Source of the DNA: Pararge aegeria
Taxonomy: Eukaryota > Arthropoda > Insecta > Lepidoptera > Nymphalidae
Direction of reading: 5' to 3'
DNA length: 64,000 nucleotides
Assembly (NCBI RefSeq): GCF_905163445.1
Contig: NC_053205.1
Location: 3,534,001 to 3,598,000 of the forward strand
The notes below the pieces were generated by a model. That model ran no database searches and was not told the origin of the DNA. It saw only the letters and a list, made by a program, of their open reading frames with translations. The position numbers and the translations under genes were made by a program. Positions 47,160 to 59,386 of the stretch are shown here, in pieces. The first letter of the stretch is position 1, and each line of letters starts with the position of its first letter.

Positions 47160-47461
47160 TACGTAATACTCGTAGTAATTCGCAACAGTAGCTTATGTCG
47201 TAGTCTATAGACCCGCGTACAGGTGCGAGCGAGTCAAAAAATGGCCGTTGTCCTTTTTCCCCGAGGTGGAGTGCGGGGCTGACTGCGCGTACACTACCGG
47301 TGTGGGTAAGGAGCCAGTTAATTTATGGAAATTTACTGTGATTGACGAAGTAAGATAGACCTTAACACATTAGCACTGACGGCTTAAAGTTGAATGCACT
47401 GGTTTCACTATTTACGGAATAAAAGTGCCACACGTCTGCTTACTAATGTGTCTCGGACGAA

Positions 47462-47803
47462 AGAGAGAGGTTGTACAGTGTAAGTGGGTGCTTCGTAAAA
47501 AATATGATTGTGATAATAATGTTCGGTTTCGTGCACGTTTAGTTTGCGCGTAACGACGTAAATTACGACTATACAGAAACATTTTCTTCTGTTGTGAGGC
47601 ATACTACCATATCAGCAAGTTATTGGTTGTCTAATGTACTTAGCAGTTCTAACCAGGCCTGATATTACAGTTGTTTTTTTTGAGTCAATTTAACAATTGC
47701 TATTCTACTGATCATTGTGCATAAGTAAACTGTCTATTGAGATACGAAAAATTACGGTTTGATGTAAAGTACACTGCTGATGGAAATTCAATATTAGAAG
47801 GAT
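47462..47803 (+). pseudogene. Copia RT/RNase H middle segment
   Basis: Plus strand reads VVQCKWVLRKKYDCDNNVRF, VNYDYTETFSSVV, YQQVIGCLMYLAVLTRPDI, QFNNCYSTDH and TADGNSILEG, the order of the Copia RT C-terminal and RNase H start. Several frame changes and stops, and an apparent loss of the central RT palm (the YVDD region is absent). It stops at the LINE target site ATTAGAAGGAT. Confidence 0.75.
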
Positions 47804-47948
47804 TTTTTTTTTTTTTTTTTTTAATCTTTATTTATTTGGGACTTTTATCCAACACGGATATGCCAGCCCCATCATCCCTTAAGTAACTAGTAAATAAAAA
47901 AACCTAATAACTATATTAATATAAGGGAAATGTAACAGATAAAATCTG

Positions 47949-50900
47949 TTATTGCTGCCTATGCACAAATATCTCAACAACAGACCTGAAACCTTCTGTG
48001 GTCGGTTGAGAGAGAAGGCTCGTTAGAGCACCCACGTCAAATCTGTTGATTTTGTACCGCCGCATAACATCTAGTCGCTCCAAATTGTATCTGCTACATT
48101 CCACCAGTACATGCTGGACATCATCCATCGTACCGCAAATATCGCAGTTGGCAGAACTAGCTTTCTTCATTAGAAATGCGAACTTATTAGATGGATAATG
48201 TCCAGAACGCAACCTATGAGCTAATACTATACATTTTCTACTTAATAATAATAATAATAATTTATTAACCAAAATTCACAAGTAGACTTAAAACTATTAT
48301 GGTGTAATCATAAATTCTTACGAATTTTACCGTACACCACCGTGCCGTCGACAAAAGGTAACATCTAAAGAAATTAATTAACACCCACCTACTTACTACA
48401 GCAATCAAGATATTCCATAGAAATAAAGTTCCCTCAATATAATTAGGTAGATACATCGGAAGTTTAAAATTGGTAGTAGGTAGGCAGGTAGGTACTATAA
48501 ACTTATACTTAATCTTATATTAGCAAACCAAGGAAAACGAGGAGGCTGGCATTGAATAGTTTTATACCAAATACCCTTTTCTCTACTTCTAATGTCAAAA
48601 TACTCTTTAAATTTATCATAACATATAATTTTGTAATTATTTAATATTTCCGTATAGAATGGTAAAATAGGTAGGTCTGTGCCTTTTGATATTGCTAACT
48701 TTGCGAGTCTATCAGCCTCCTCGTTTCCTCTTATGCCTATATGAGCAGGAACCCATTGCAATCTCAGATTTATATGACTGAAGTCACATATCTGTTTTAA
48801 AATTTCGTAAGCTACCGGCATACCTCTGCTATATCCAGAGGAGCATCGAGCTAAGTGTTGCAAGGCGCTTTTGCTGTCTGAAAAGATAACAAAATTTCGC
48901 CCGCTTATAGTACCTATATATTTAAGAGCTTCTGAGATTGCAACGAGCTCCATGGTCATAATACAAATTTGTTGATTCGTTTTAAACATAGCAGATTTTC
49001 TACGACTCAGGTGCCAAAAGGCTGCACCTGATCCTACACAATCTTTGGATGCGTCTGTATAAATATGTGACCAGCCGTCATATTTTTCGTTAAGCTCCTT
49101 CATTACTAAAAACTTTAAACAAACAGGTTCAAGTTCTTTTTTAGCTACAATTAAACATTCCAAATTTTCCTTTATTACTAAATTTAAGCTAATAGACGAC
49201 ACCCAAATATCTAAACTGTACATTTGTAAAGGATTTGTACAGTAAATGTTACATTGTTTACATTCGTTGTATACAGTTAATAACAATGGCTTTTTCTTTA
49301 AATGCCAATATCTGTCGTACGTATTCGATCCCAGATCATTTAAAAGATTGACAATTACATTATTTGACCAACTCTTACTTTTCACAGAATATTTATACGC
49401 AAGATATAAGCGCCTTAAAAACAATGGTTGAATGCACAGCTCGCTCTCCATAACGTGAATAGGTGTACTTTTAATAAAACCACCAACTATCCTAAGAGCC
49501 TGGTTTTGAACTCGGTCTAGTTTTAACAAATGTGTCTTAGCACTAAAATCATATAGATAGCATCCATAATCCAATCTGCTTCTAATTAGTGATATGTAAA
49601 GGTTACGTAAATGCTTAGGCCCTATACCCCAACCAGGGCCAGCTAATACTTTAAACAAATTTAAAAACTTTGATGTTTTTTCGACGGTCTCCTTAATATG
49701 TCTTCTCCATCGCAACGCTCTATCTAACCACAACCCTAAATATTTAATATTTTCATCTACACCTATATGATTATTTTTAATATCGAGATTAATCTGTTTC
49801 CTTCTATATCCTCTATTAAAAACACATATTTTTGTTTTATTTGTTGATAATTGTAGTCCTATATCATCTAATCTTTTGACCATATTATTTAAGGCTAATT
49901 GTAATTTATATTCACATATATTTAAGTCCTTATGACCAAGATAGATCACGAAATCATCTGCGTATTGCGAGATAAAAACGTCTTTAATTTGTTGACAAAT
50001 CATATATGTTGTTACATTAAAAAGTAATGGCGAAATGGGATCTCCCTGAGCGAGTCCCCTACTTGCGTGTCTAATCTCAGACACCTGAATATCATTATCA
50101 TTTTTAATCATTAATTGCCTATCACTTAAATATGACCACAGATATCTACAAATTACTTTTCCTACGCCTAATTTGTCTAAAATATTTACAACTTTATCGA
50201 TTAAAATATTATTATAAGCATTCTCGATATCCAAAAAACAAGCCGCTGTTGATACTTTTCTAGAAAACCCTAATTGTATATATGTAACAAGTCGTGATAA
50301 GCAATCTAAGCTAGATTGTGCCCTTCTAAAGCCTATGGTATGTGGTGACAATATTGTATGGTGTTCAACAAACCATTCAATTCTTTTACATAACATGTTA
50401 TGAAATATCTTACAGAGACAGGAAATAAGTGCTATTGGTCTAAGTTTTGCGTGTGTGCTTGTACTCTTGTTTGCTTTGGGAATAGGTACGATTAGAATTT
50501 TCCTCCATTGATCCGGCAAAACACCTAAACTAAATATAGCGTTGTAAATATTTAAAAGATACTCTTTCCCAGCCGAGGGCAAATTGAATATCATAGATAG
50601 CCCAGTCATATTAGGTAAAAAAAGGGGTCAACCTCGGAATGAAAGATAATAAGCTGCAAATTGGTATGAACCTTTGTTTTGTCATTCTAAATGTTGTCTC
50701 AAAAGTCACAATCGTTATCGTGTCCGCGTCTTAAGATATTCAAGGTCAAAGGTCACAAAAATCGGTTTTTCGCGAATATCTGGCTTCCTATCGGTTGAAT
50801 GAGATTTGCATTTATTATAAAAGTTGTAGGCTATAAAATTCCCTACAACTTTAGTTTAAACTTTTTTTTCATACGACCAACCGTTTTGAAGGTAGAGCGC

Positions 50901-53900
50901 GAAGTGCACATCGTACAGTCATATACGGCCTAATGCAAGGTCAAGCGTGGTTATCAGTACGTTATAAAGTCAATTATTTACTTGGAAATTATAATTATTA
51001 AACAATGCCTATTATTTATGTACTAACTATTAATTATTTATATTTAATTAAAGTAAGTAACTTGATTATTTATATATAATTATTCATATTTAACTATTTA
51101 AGTATAAAATATTATTAATTCTGGATTATATATTTTAGTTTTATTTTAAGTTAACACGACATTATATATCTTTTCTTTAAAACGCGTAAGTTTCTCAATA
51201 CTTATATACCTGGAAATACTTGTCCCTACCCTATGCCCTTTTCTATTCATTGCCGGGACAGATGTTCTATAGTATTCAAGGCCACTCTCTCCACTTTGTA
51301 TGAGTCAAGATTATTCGTTAGTTTGAAATTGTACCGTTGCAACTACGGACGTACGGTTTTAAGAGCTATGGCTGATTTGTGTTTTATATGTGATAAGAAA
51401 CTTTCAGAAGGTGTTTCTGTGAATGTCGTACGTGGTTTACAAACTGCAAGTATTGAAAGAAATGATGGACATATAGACTATTTAAATACTTTAAGTTCTG
51501 TAAATGTGCATTCCGAGTGTCGAAAAGTGTACACGAGAAAAATGTTATTATTGCATCAAAACGACGCACAGATGAGAGTGAACCTTCAACGTCAAGTGCA
51601 CCTCGTAAAAAACGAAATGAAGTCTTTGATTTTGGAAAGTTATGCTTATTTTGTGGCCAAGAAGCTGATGAAATAGCAGACAAGAAAAAAAAATTAAAGT
51701 ATAGACGGACAATAAGTAATGTAAGTACTCTTGCATTCAAAGACAACGTAATTAAGAGAGCAGAAGAACGAAACGATTCCTTAGGAGAATTAGTAAAGGA
51801 ACGTATATATTACGAGTATGATTTGATCGCTGCTGAAGCAAAGTATCATACTATTTGCTATACCAACTTTTTAACCCGAGTACCATCTGCAGATAAAAAG
51901 CCTCGCCAAGATGATCAAGTCACTCAAGCAATGAAGGAGATTTTTTATTATATAGAAAATAATGAAGATTCTCAATTTACTTTGAAAGAACTTAAAGATG
52001 CCCCTACGGAATACATACCTGACGATAAGACAATTATTACAAAATTACAACAAAAGTATTTAACTGATATAATAATCACAAAAAAAATTGGATCATTTAC
52101 AATTATATCTTTCCGTGATACACAGCTTAACGTATTATCAAAAGCTTGGTACGAAAATAAAAAAAGTACTCCTGTAGAAGAACGTCTACGGATTGTAGAA
52201 GCTGCTGCGGCTATTATTAGGGAAGACATCAGATCATCTGTAGTTGAAACAAAAACGTATCCACCTCCGAATAAAATGCTAGATTGTATTAATGAAGAAA
52301 TACCAAAAACATTATCACATTTTTTGGAAGAAATGATATTAAAAAATAGAAAAGGACAAGTAGATCATTTAAAAACGAAATGCACATCTATTAGCCACGC
52401 AATAATGGCTTCGATACGAGAACGTTCATTTTCATCACAGCTACTGTTGGGCCTTTCCGTATTTCTTCACAGAAGATATGGGTCTAAAAAATTGTTGGAT
52501 GTTTTATCATCTTTAGGATTTGCTGCATCATATAGTAATACCATACAGTATGAAGTTTCATCAGTTTACCATCCACAACCTCGTATTTTACCATCAGAGT
52601 CTGGTGCGTTGGTACAATATGTTGGAGACAATGCAGATATTAATGTCAGTACTCTTGACGGTAATAATACTCTTCACGTTATGGGAATGATAAAAATAAT
52701 TACTCCGAAAGATGCTGTAATTTATGATGATCGCATAAAAAAATGTACAACTAAACCGAGTGCAAAAGAGTTAGCAGCAATATCACATGTATCTCTTTTA
52801 GCATAATATGAAAAGCCAGTTGTACCTGGGTACAGCAAGATTCAAGTCCAAAATCTACATGATGATCAAGTACTGATTGAAAAAAAATTTAATGCAGTTG
52901 ATTTGTTGTGGTTATACGGAAAATGGAAGAATCTTTCACCGTTGCCAGGGTGGAATGGCTATCTTCAACAACTTACGAAAAATAATCAAAATTTTTCAAC
53001 TTCTCAGGTTATATTTCTACCTTTCATTGATCATCCTGCCAGTAATTTAGACACAATTTATACAACTTTACATAGTGCTATAAATATTGCCAAGTCACAT
53101 CAACAAAAAACGTGCATAATTACATTTGATCAGCCCCTGTACTCAAAAGCACGTGAAATGGTTGCTGCGTCAGATGCAAACTCAGACTTGTCTAAAACAG
53201 TTGTCAAACTTGGAGGATTTCATATGCTCATGTCTTTTCTTGGATGCATAGGACATGTAATGGACGGTAGTGGTCTCAAGGAAGCTTTAAGTAAAATATA
53301 TGCTACAAATTCGGTCGACAAAATGTTGAATGGTCACGCTTATGCAAGAAGTATTAGAGGCCATATATTATTACGACTTGCATTATCAATAAAGATTTTT
53401 GAAGAGATGAAAATTGAAAATTGTGTGTTAGATGAGTTAATTGAACAGATAACTAGTCGCGATGTTTCCTACGAAGATGTTGAAGGATGTACGAGCAGCT
53501 CCAACTCGTTAATTGATCAATTTCAGGATAAACTAAAAGAATTAAAAGCTCGAGGTCCCACGGCACAGTTATGGGTGCAATATTTTGAAATGGTATCAAT
53601 AGCCCTAGATTTCATTCGCGCTGAAAGGCTGGGACTTTTTCAAGAACATTTGGATGCAGTGCGAAAAATGCTGCCCTATTTTCATGCTGGTGGTCATTTC
53701 CTATATGCGAAATCAGCTCATTTGTATCTTCAAGATATGTTAAAACTTGAGGAGACAATGGATCAACAGGCTTTTGAGAACTTTAAAAACGGATTCTTTA
53801 CTGTAAAACGAACAGAAAAAATCAATTCTGGTACATGGACAGACATGGTAATCGAGCAAAGTCTGATGAAATCTATGAAGACAGAAGGAGGAGTATCTGG

Positions 53901-56900
53901 AGGCCGAAGTACACAAGAAAGTGTTCTATGTAAGTGGGTATATGCTATGTATGCCACGAATACAATTTGTGAAGAAATTGAACGGTTTTGTAACATTTCT
54001 TTAGATTCTGTGGACCAACATGTTGATGCTAGAGATTCACGAATAAAAAGGGATGATACTGATGTAAATGAACTGGTTGGTTGGTTTACGCTTCATAATC
54101 CCTTTCCAAATACGAATCAGTTGGTATCCTTAGCTTCAGGAATCGTTGGAAATGACCAAATTAATTGTCACCGAGCCCATGAAATCGGATTGCAATCTAT
54201 GGTAAAGATAACTGGTTTGAACTTCAACGAAATAAAGTTAAAACGCGTCGATAAGGTTTTACCGCTTTCAGCCATTAACAAATCTGTCAAAATTAATGAT
54301 TGTAAAGTTTCTATAGATCCAATGTTACTTTTCCAGAGAATAACTGTAAGCAAAAAATTTGAAAGTAATTTACAAGAATATCTTCGGTATGAACTAAGCC
54401 CGTATCCGACATCTTTATTTGATAGTAATGGCATGAGAAAAACCACGAAAGCAACATTATATGACAATATGATGCCTGTCGTTATCGATCTTGATGAAAA
54501 TAATGTAACATACATCATCGATGGTGGATTTCTTCTGCATCGCGTCGTATGGAGCAAAGACGATACTTTCTCTATTATTTTAAATAAGTACATTAAATAT
54601 TTACAAACACATTATGGCTCAGCAATCGTTGTTGTATTTGACGGATATTCGGACTATAGTAAAAATATTAAAGCACTGGAACAACGAAGAAGAACTGCTG
54701 CACTTTCAAAATCATATGAAGTTTGTTTTGACGAAACAATGGTTGTGCCAATCAGTCAAGAAAATTTTTTATCAAATCGGTCTAATAAAAAAAAATTTAT
54801 CGACATGCTTGTTGAAAAATTTAAAACTGTTAATATCACAACAAAACAAGCCAGAGATGATGCTGATGTTCTCATCATTGACACAGCTATTGCCTTATCA
54901 GAACATCAAAAGACTGCTGTCATCATAGGAGAAGATATCGATTTGCTCGTTATTTTAATTGGACGTACTCAGTCACATCATCAGGAATTTTTTTTGAAAA
55001 AAGTTGGCAAAGGCAATGTCAAAACACAAATATATTCTACTAAAAGTTTTGACCAATATCCTCGTACTAAAAAGCACATTTTATTTTTACACGCATTCAG
55101 TGGCTGTGACACGACTTCTGCGCTATTTAAAAAAGGAAAAAAAACTGTTACTAGAGCATTGGAAAAAATTCCTGATTTAGATAAACTGGTGGAAGTATTT
55201 CAACAAGAAACCTGCCCAAAACAAACATTATTAGAAAATGGAGTGCGCATCTTGTTGGCATTATATAATGCTCCAAAATCTGAGGACAACATTGATCATT
55301 TCCGCTACACGCAATTCATCAAATTTACAAAACTAAATAAACCTGTACAACTGTCAACACTTCCACCAACAAGTGTAGCAGCTCATCAACACATAAAACG
55401 TGTCTACTACCAGATTCAACCGTGGTTAGGGAAGGACTTAGAACCTCAAGAATGGGGCTGGATGCTTGAAAATGAAATCCTGGAGCCCATACGAACGTTA
55501 TTACCTCCAGCACCAGCCGAACTACTAAACGTAATATTTTGCAATTGCAAAAATGGTTGTGGTTCCCGCTGTGGATGCAGAAAATCAGGGCTACAATGTT
55601 CTTTAGCTTGCGGCCAGTGCAACGGACAAGCTTGCCTCAACGCTTCACTGTATCCAAGTAATCCCGATGAAGAAAATACATATGATCCCGATATTCTGGA
55701 AGGTTTGGAGATGAACATGACAGATAATGAGGATGATGACAATGAATCGAACATTTTTGAGCGACAAGAAGAAGAAGAAGACGAAGAAGAAGAAGATAAT
55801 TAGCTTCCATTTCCAATTTCATTACAATTAAAATCAACAAAGATACTTTTGATATTTGAACTCACATTTTGATAAATGTATATTATGCCGTATTTAATAA
55901 TAAATAAAAATATGTGTAAAATATATACTCTTACTATCATTTTAACTTAAAATAAAACTAAAATATATAATCCAGAATTAATAATATTTTATACTTAAAT
56001 AGTTAAATATGAATAATTATATATAAATAATCAAGTTACTTACTTTAATTAAATATAAATAATTAATAGTTAGTACATAAATAATAGGCATTGTTTAATA
56101 ATTATAATTTCCAAGTAAATAATTGACTTTATAACGTACTGATAACCATAACTCACGCTTGACCTTGCATTAGGCCGTATATGACTGTACGATGTGCACT
56201 TCGCGCTCTACCTTCAAAACGGTTGGTCGTATGAAAAAAAAGTTTAAACAAAAGTTGTAGGGAATTTTATAGCCTACAACTTTTATAATAAATTCAAATC
56301 TCATTTAACCGATAGGAAGCCAGATATTCGCGAAAAACCGATTTTTGTGACCTTTGACCTTGAATATCTTGAGACGCGGACACGATAACGATTGTGACTT
56401 TTGAGACAACATTTAGAATGACAAAACAAAGGTTCATACCAATTTGCAGCTTATTATCTTTCATTCCGAGGTGAAAGCCCTAATATGACTGGGCTAAGAA
56501 TAAGTTATCGTGTCACTGCCAGGAGCAGTGTCCTTTTTTTTCAGACAACATTCTAACTCTTGAACTGTAAATAACCTCTGTAGTAAATCGTTATCAGAAT
56601 TAAATGTTGGTGGACAATTACTTACTGAATCTGGCGTAAGCGAATGTAACAACTGTTTTTCCATCTCTTTGGACGCACAAAACCTAGCTTTTCGGTACCC
56701 CTTAAACCACCGCATTTTATCCCACATATCTGATGTTGATGTCGAATCATTGATGTTTGTACAAAATTTTTGCCAATCTACTGACCTCGCTTTCTTTAAT
56801 ACAATAAAAGATTCTTTAATTTTAGATTCCAATTTATCAAGGTTATCCGGAATAGGATTCCTTCTAAAGGTACTTAATGCCAACCTCCGTTCTGCCACAA

Positions 56901-57825
56901 TTTTAGATAACGACGGATCCCAATAATCTTTCGGCTTAAATTTGCTCATTGGATTGGTGCAAAATCTAATTTCAGGAATATTTTTATTAGCTGAAATGTT
57001 TATTTTACCTATAAAATCATCATATTGAAATTGAACATTACTAGATGTACAACTAAAACTATCACATGAAAAAAATGCATTTGTTAAATCGTTCTTATAA
57101 GATTTCCAATCAGCTTTTTTAAAATTAAGTTTTTTATAACATTCAACACGATCCCAGTAACTAGTTGACATTTTAATTATGAGATGATCACTTCCTAAAT
57201 TTTCATTAAGAATCTGCCATTTATAATCAACTGCTACATCTGATGATGCAAAACTTATATCAGGGGATGAATTTTGCATCACACCGTTTACTAATTTAAC
57301 TCTTGTGGCATCTCCATTGTTAAGTGAAATAAATCCATTGTCTAACGTTGTGTCAAATATTTGTTGTCCTCTCTGATCTGTTTTGTATGACCAGTTAGTA
57401 TGATGACCATTAAAATCACCTAATGCTAGTGTTTTTCTTGTTGTTGAAAAAATACTGTCCCAATCTGATTGGTGGGTTTGCACTGAAGAAGGGCAATAAA
57501 CAGATACAATGCTATTCAGACCTTTACAATTCAATAACTTAATACTAATAACTTCTATGCCTGGATTGACGCAGTTGATAGGGCAAACATGACATCTAAG
57601 GGATTTATGGACAAAAATTGCAACTCCTCCATACGAGTCCTGTCGATCATTTCGAAATATATTATATCCACTAATATGAAGAGGAATATCTGCATCCAAC
57701 CATGTTTCAGAAATTACAGCTATATGAATTTTTTCTTGATAAAATAAGTTCTCTAACATTAATAATTTTGGTTTCAAACTTTGTGCGTTCCACTGAATTA
57801 TATTTAAAATAAAGGCTTTATCCAT
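47949..57825 (-). CDS. LINE ORF2: endonuclease, RT and RNase H, interrupted twice
   Basis: Starts MDKAFILNIIQWNAQSLKPK at 57,825, overlapping ORF1 by 8 bp. Endonuclease: ISETWLDADI, GGVAIFVHKS, ALGDFNGHHTNW, SDHLIIK. The frame is cut at 56,497 after DTITYS by the long-TIR element and resumes at 50,597 with MIFNLPSAGKEYL. RT: LRPIALISCLCKIFHNML, ACFLDIENAYNNI, GLAQGDPISPLLFNV, active site SQYADDFVIYL. RNase H: HIYTDASKDCVGSGAAFW, SDSKSALQHL, WVPAHIGIRGNEEADRLA. A second cut at 48,506-48,246 separates NIRLS from RKCIVLAHRLRSGHY; the C terminus has CDICGTMDDVQHVLVEC and ends near 47,949. No other stop is seen, so it was likely intact before the two insertions. Confidence 0.88.
48247..48505 (-). 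mobile_element. 259-bp SINE-like or truncated LINE insertion
   Basis: Flanked by TACTTAAT at 48,239-48,246 and 48,506-48,513. One end is an (AAT/ATT)n run at 48,247-48,265, as left by target-primed reverse transcription. Removing the insert and one flank restores the LINE frame exactly (NIRLSRKC). No ORF. It may be a SINE; internal promoter boxes were not identified with confidence. Confidence 0.7.
50631..51154 (+). repeat. Left long inverted repeat
   Basis: Begins ACCTCGGAATGAAAGATAAT and ends TTTTATTTTAAGTTAA. Mirrors 55,942-56,472. Contains GTAGGGAATTTTATAGCCTA-type and AAGGTCAAAGGTCACAAAAA segments present in inverse on the right. The inner 200 bp are very A+T-rich. Confidence 0.9.
51369..55803 (+). 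pseudogene. Multidomain transposase of the long-TIR element (about 1,480 codons, one frameshift, one stop)
   Basis: Start MADLCFICDKKLSEGVSVNV. N-terminal zinc-binding region (CFICDKK...HSECRKVY; then after a frameshift in the A-run near 51,540, CLFCGQEAD...YHTICYTNFL). Possible DDE core: YVGDNADINVSTLDGN with LHVMGMIKI near 52,620-52,690, and GGFHMLMSFLGCIGHVMDGS near 53,215. An XPG/FEN-like nuclease part follows: ITTKQARDDADVLIIDTA, VIIGEDIDLLVILIG, HAFSGCDTTSALFKKGK. C-terminal CXC cysteine cluster (CNCKNGCGSRCGCRKSG) and a Glu/Asp tail. A TAA at 52,804-52,806 breaks the frame between HVSLLA and YEKPVVPGY. A decayed relative lies at 18,349-18,960. Confidence 0.75.
55942..56472 (+). repeat. 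Right long inverted repeat
   Basis: Inverse of 50,631-51,154, ending ATTCCGAGGT. Differences seen by eye include small substitutions near 56,152, 56,250 and 56,290. High identity of the arms suggests a young insertion or gene conversion. Confidence 0.9.
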
Positions 57826-59383
57826 TAAATATTATCTTTGAAAAAATGTCATATAATTTACCTTCATTCAAAAAGTTAGCTAAAAACAACTTACACTCTT
57901 CAATTATAGCTTTTACCACTAACATCACTTTATCGCTTATATTTCCTTCAGATACGATAATTTCCTTTATTCTTTTAAGCAAATTTTTTAAGTCAAATCT
58001 CCTTTGTCGTCTCCTTTTTTCTTTTTCTGCTGGATTTTCTTGTGTATCTTGATCACTTTCCATAATTTCATCGTTATCTATATTCAAGTTCTGATTTTCC
58101 CTATGATAATTTGTATGAACATTCGTTTTCTTAAATTTATTTTTGTTTTGATTTATCACTTTCTCATTCAAATGCTCATCTTTCATTTCGTTATTATGTA
58201 TTGTCGCCGACGTTTTGAGTACGCTGCTATATGTTTTACCTCTCATATTCACTGGATTTTTTTCTATATAACTGGAGTCCATTTCTGTGTTGATCTCCTC
58301 TCTGACACAACTTAATTCCTTTTCTTTCAGATTTTTCAAATATATCTCTAAGCCGGTTTTATATGATACATTTTCTTGACTCATTATATAAAGTATGCCT
58401 TTTTCTTTTTTAAAGAAAGGGCATGTCTTATCCAGGGCCATGTGTGGTCCTTTACAATTTATGCATTTGAACTCTTTAACTTCACAATTATCATGGTGTT
58501 CAGCACATTTTGGACACACATTTTTATTCAACTTACAAAATTTTTTAATGTGTCCGTATTTCCAGCATCCAGAACACTGAGTCACAGGAAACTCGAAACG
58601 TACGACATCAAATTTAAATCCATATGCATTTATGTATAAAGGCGTAACCGGGTTTCTGAAACATAGTCTGAACGATTCACTGTAAATCCACCTACCTTCA
58701 TAATTCATACGTTTCAATCGTTTAGCTGAAATAATATCATATTCACAATTTAAACTATCTAAGAGCTCCTTTTCGTTTGTCTCTAAGTCAACTCCTTTAA
58801 TGATTCCGTAAGACAAATTACCCTGATTCGTAAATTGAGCCCTAATATCCATCTCGTTTACTTTTTTACAATTAATAAGTTTTTGGGCTTCATTTTTATC
58901 GCTTAACTGTATAAATATTTTATATGGACTTTTATATTTAATTTTTGTTACATTTTTAATATTTTCATCTTTTAATAACCTCGCAAAAGCCATCTGTTTC
59001 GGTAGTATCTGTAATCCAAATAAACTTACTTCAAAATAAATGTTTTCATTATCTCCATTAATTGACATTTCTCTTTCATGAGATTCACTTCGGACGAGTT
59101 TCTTCGGTTTTCTTCTAGAGACAGTGACAAATCCATCCTCGCTACTATCTTCCGTCTCTCTCGGTCTCTTATCACCTGTTTTCGGCATTGACTCGGAATT
59201 ACCACGTTCACTGTTTAATACTTCACATATATCATCATCATTTTGTATCACATTTAAACTACTATCGTCACTCAAACCGTCGTCATTCAAAGTTATCAAT
59301 TTACGCGGGTAGATTAATAAAAAATCGCGTAGGCGCACGGGTCGACTACAAAACTGGCGTTCGCTAACGCGGTTCGCGCGCAA
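57818..59383 (-). CDS. I-group LINE ORF1 (Gag-like with CCHC knuckles, about 520 aa)
   Basis: An open frame runs to within 4 bp of the element's 5' end. The first ATG in frame is at SMPKTGDKRPRE (about 59,190); an upstream non-ATG start or a lost 5' end is possible. A conserved middle domain (KNVTKIKYKSPYKIFIQLSD) is followed by three zinc knuckles: CSGCWKYGHIKKFC, CPKCAEHHDNCEVKEFKC and CINCKGPHMALDKTC. A basic segment (KEKRRRQRRFDLKN) and IIFNG end it. It overlaps the ORF2 start by 8 bp (ATGGATAA), suggesting reinitiation or coupled translation. Binds LINE RNA (family knowledge). Confidence 0.85.
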   Translation of the reverse strand: MRANRVSERQFCSRPVRLRDFLLIYPRKLITLNDDGLSDDSSLNVIQNDDDICEVLNSERGNSESMPKTGDKRPRETEDSSEDGFVTVSRRKPKKLVRSESHEREMSINGDNENIYFEVSLFGLQILPKQMAFARLLKDENIKNVTKIKYKSPYKIFIQLSDKNEAQKLINCKKVNEMDIRAQFTNQGNLSYGIIKGVDLETNEKELLDSLNCEYDIISAKRLKRMNYEGRWIYSESFRLCFRNPVTPLYINAYGFKFDVVRFEFPVTQCSGCWKYGHIKKFCKLNKNVCPKCAEHHDNCEVKEFKCINCKGPHMALDKTCPFFKKEKGILYIMSQENVSYKTGLEIYLKNLKEKELSCVREEINTEMDSSYIEKNPVNMRGKTYSSVLKTSATIHNNEMKDEHLNEKVINQNKNKFKKTNVHTNYHRENQNLNIDNDEIMESDQDTQENPAEKEKRRRQRRFDLKNLLKRIKEIIVSEGNISDKVMLVVKAIIEECKLFLANFLNEGKLYDIFSKIIFNG

Positions 59384-59386
59384 CTC

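Larger units (their letters stand above)
42155..47461 (-). mobile_element. CR1/L2-like LINE inserted in Copia, about 5.3 kb
   Basis: Minus-oriented LINE with a 5' leader (47,461-47,160), ORF1, ORF2 and a 3' UTR containing a TG/CA microsatellite. The 3' end reads toward 42,155 with an imperfect TTTGA/GATTT tail. The 5' edge is set by the point where Copia RT sequence resumes (about 47,462). No clean target duplication is visible; the GGTTGT words on both sides differ in context. Confidence 0.78.
50598..56496 (+). mobile_element. 5.9-kb DNA transposon with >500-bp inverted repeats, Academ-like
   Basis: The outermost 18 bp are TAGCCCAGTCATATTAGG at the left and its inverse at the right. A short non-matching spacer follows (15 bp left, 6 bp right), then inverted repeats of about 525-530 bp (50,631-51,154 and 55,942-56,472) with only scattered substitutions. 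AGA at 50,595-50,597 and 56,497-56,499 is the 3-bp target duplication; removing element plus one AGA restores LINE ORF2 (DTITYS-MIFNLP). One large gene lies inside. The domain mix and 3-bp duplication suggest the Academ superfamily; this is tentative. Confidence 0.85.
47804..59386 (-). mobile_element. I-group LINE inserted in Copia RNase H
   Basis: Target duplication ATTAGAAGGAT at 47,793-47,803 and 59,387-59,397 brackets the element. The 3' end has AATAAA and a 19- to 20-base poly(A), seen as poly(T) at 47,803-47,822. ORF1 and ORF2 follow the minus strand. It is interrupted by a 259-bp insert and by the 5.9-kb long-TIR element. Removing both leaves about 5.4 kb. The 5' end sits at the very start of the ORF1 frame, so a short 5' truncation is likely. 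Confidence 0.87.

Noticed and set aside
53763..55840. Minus-strand ORFs inside the long-TIR gene
   Set aside because: Shadows of the plus-strand gene, with no domain of their own.
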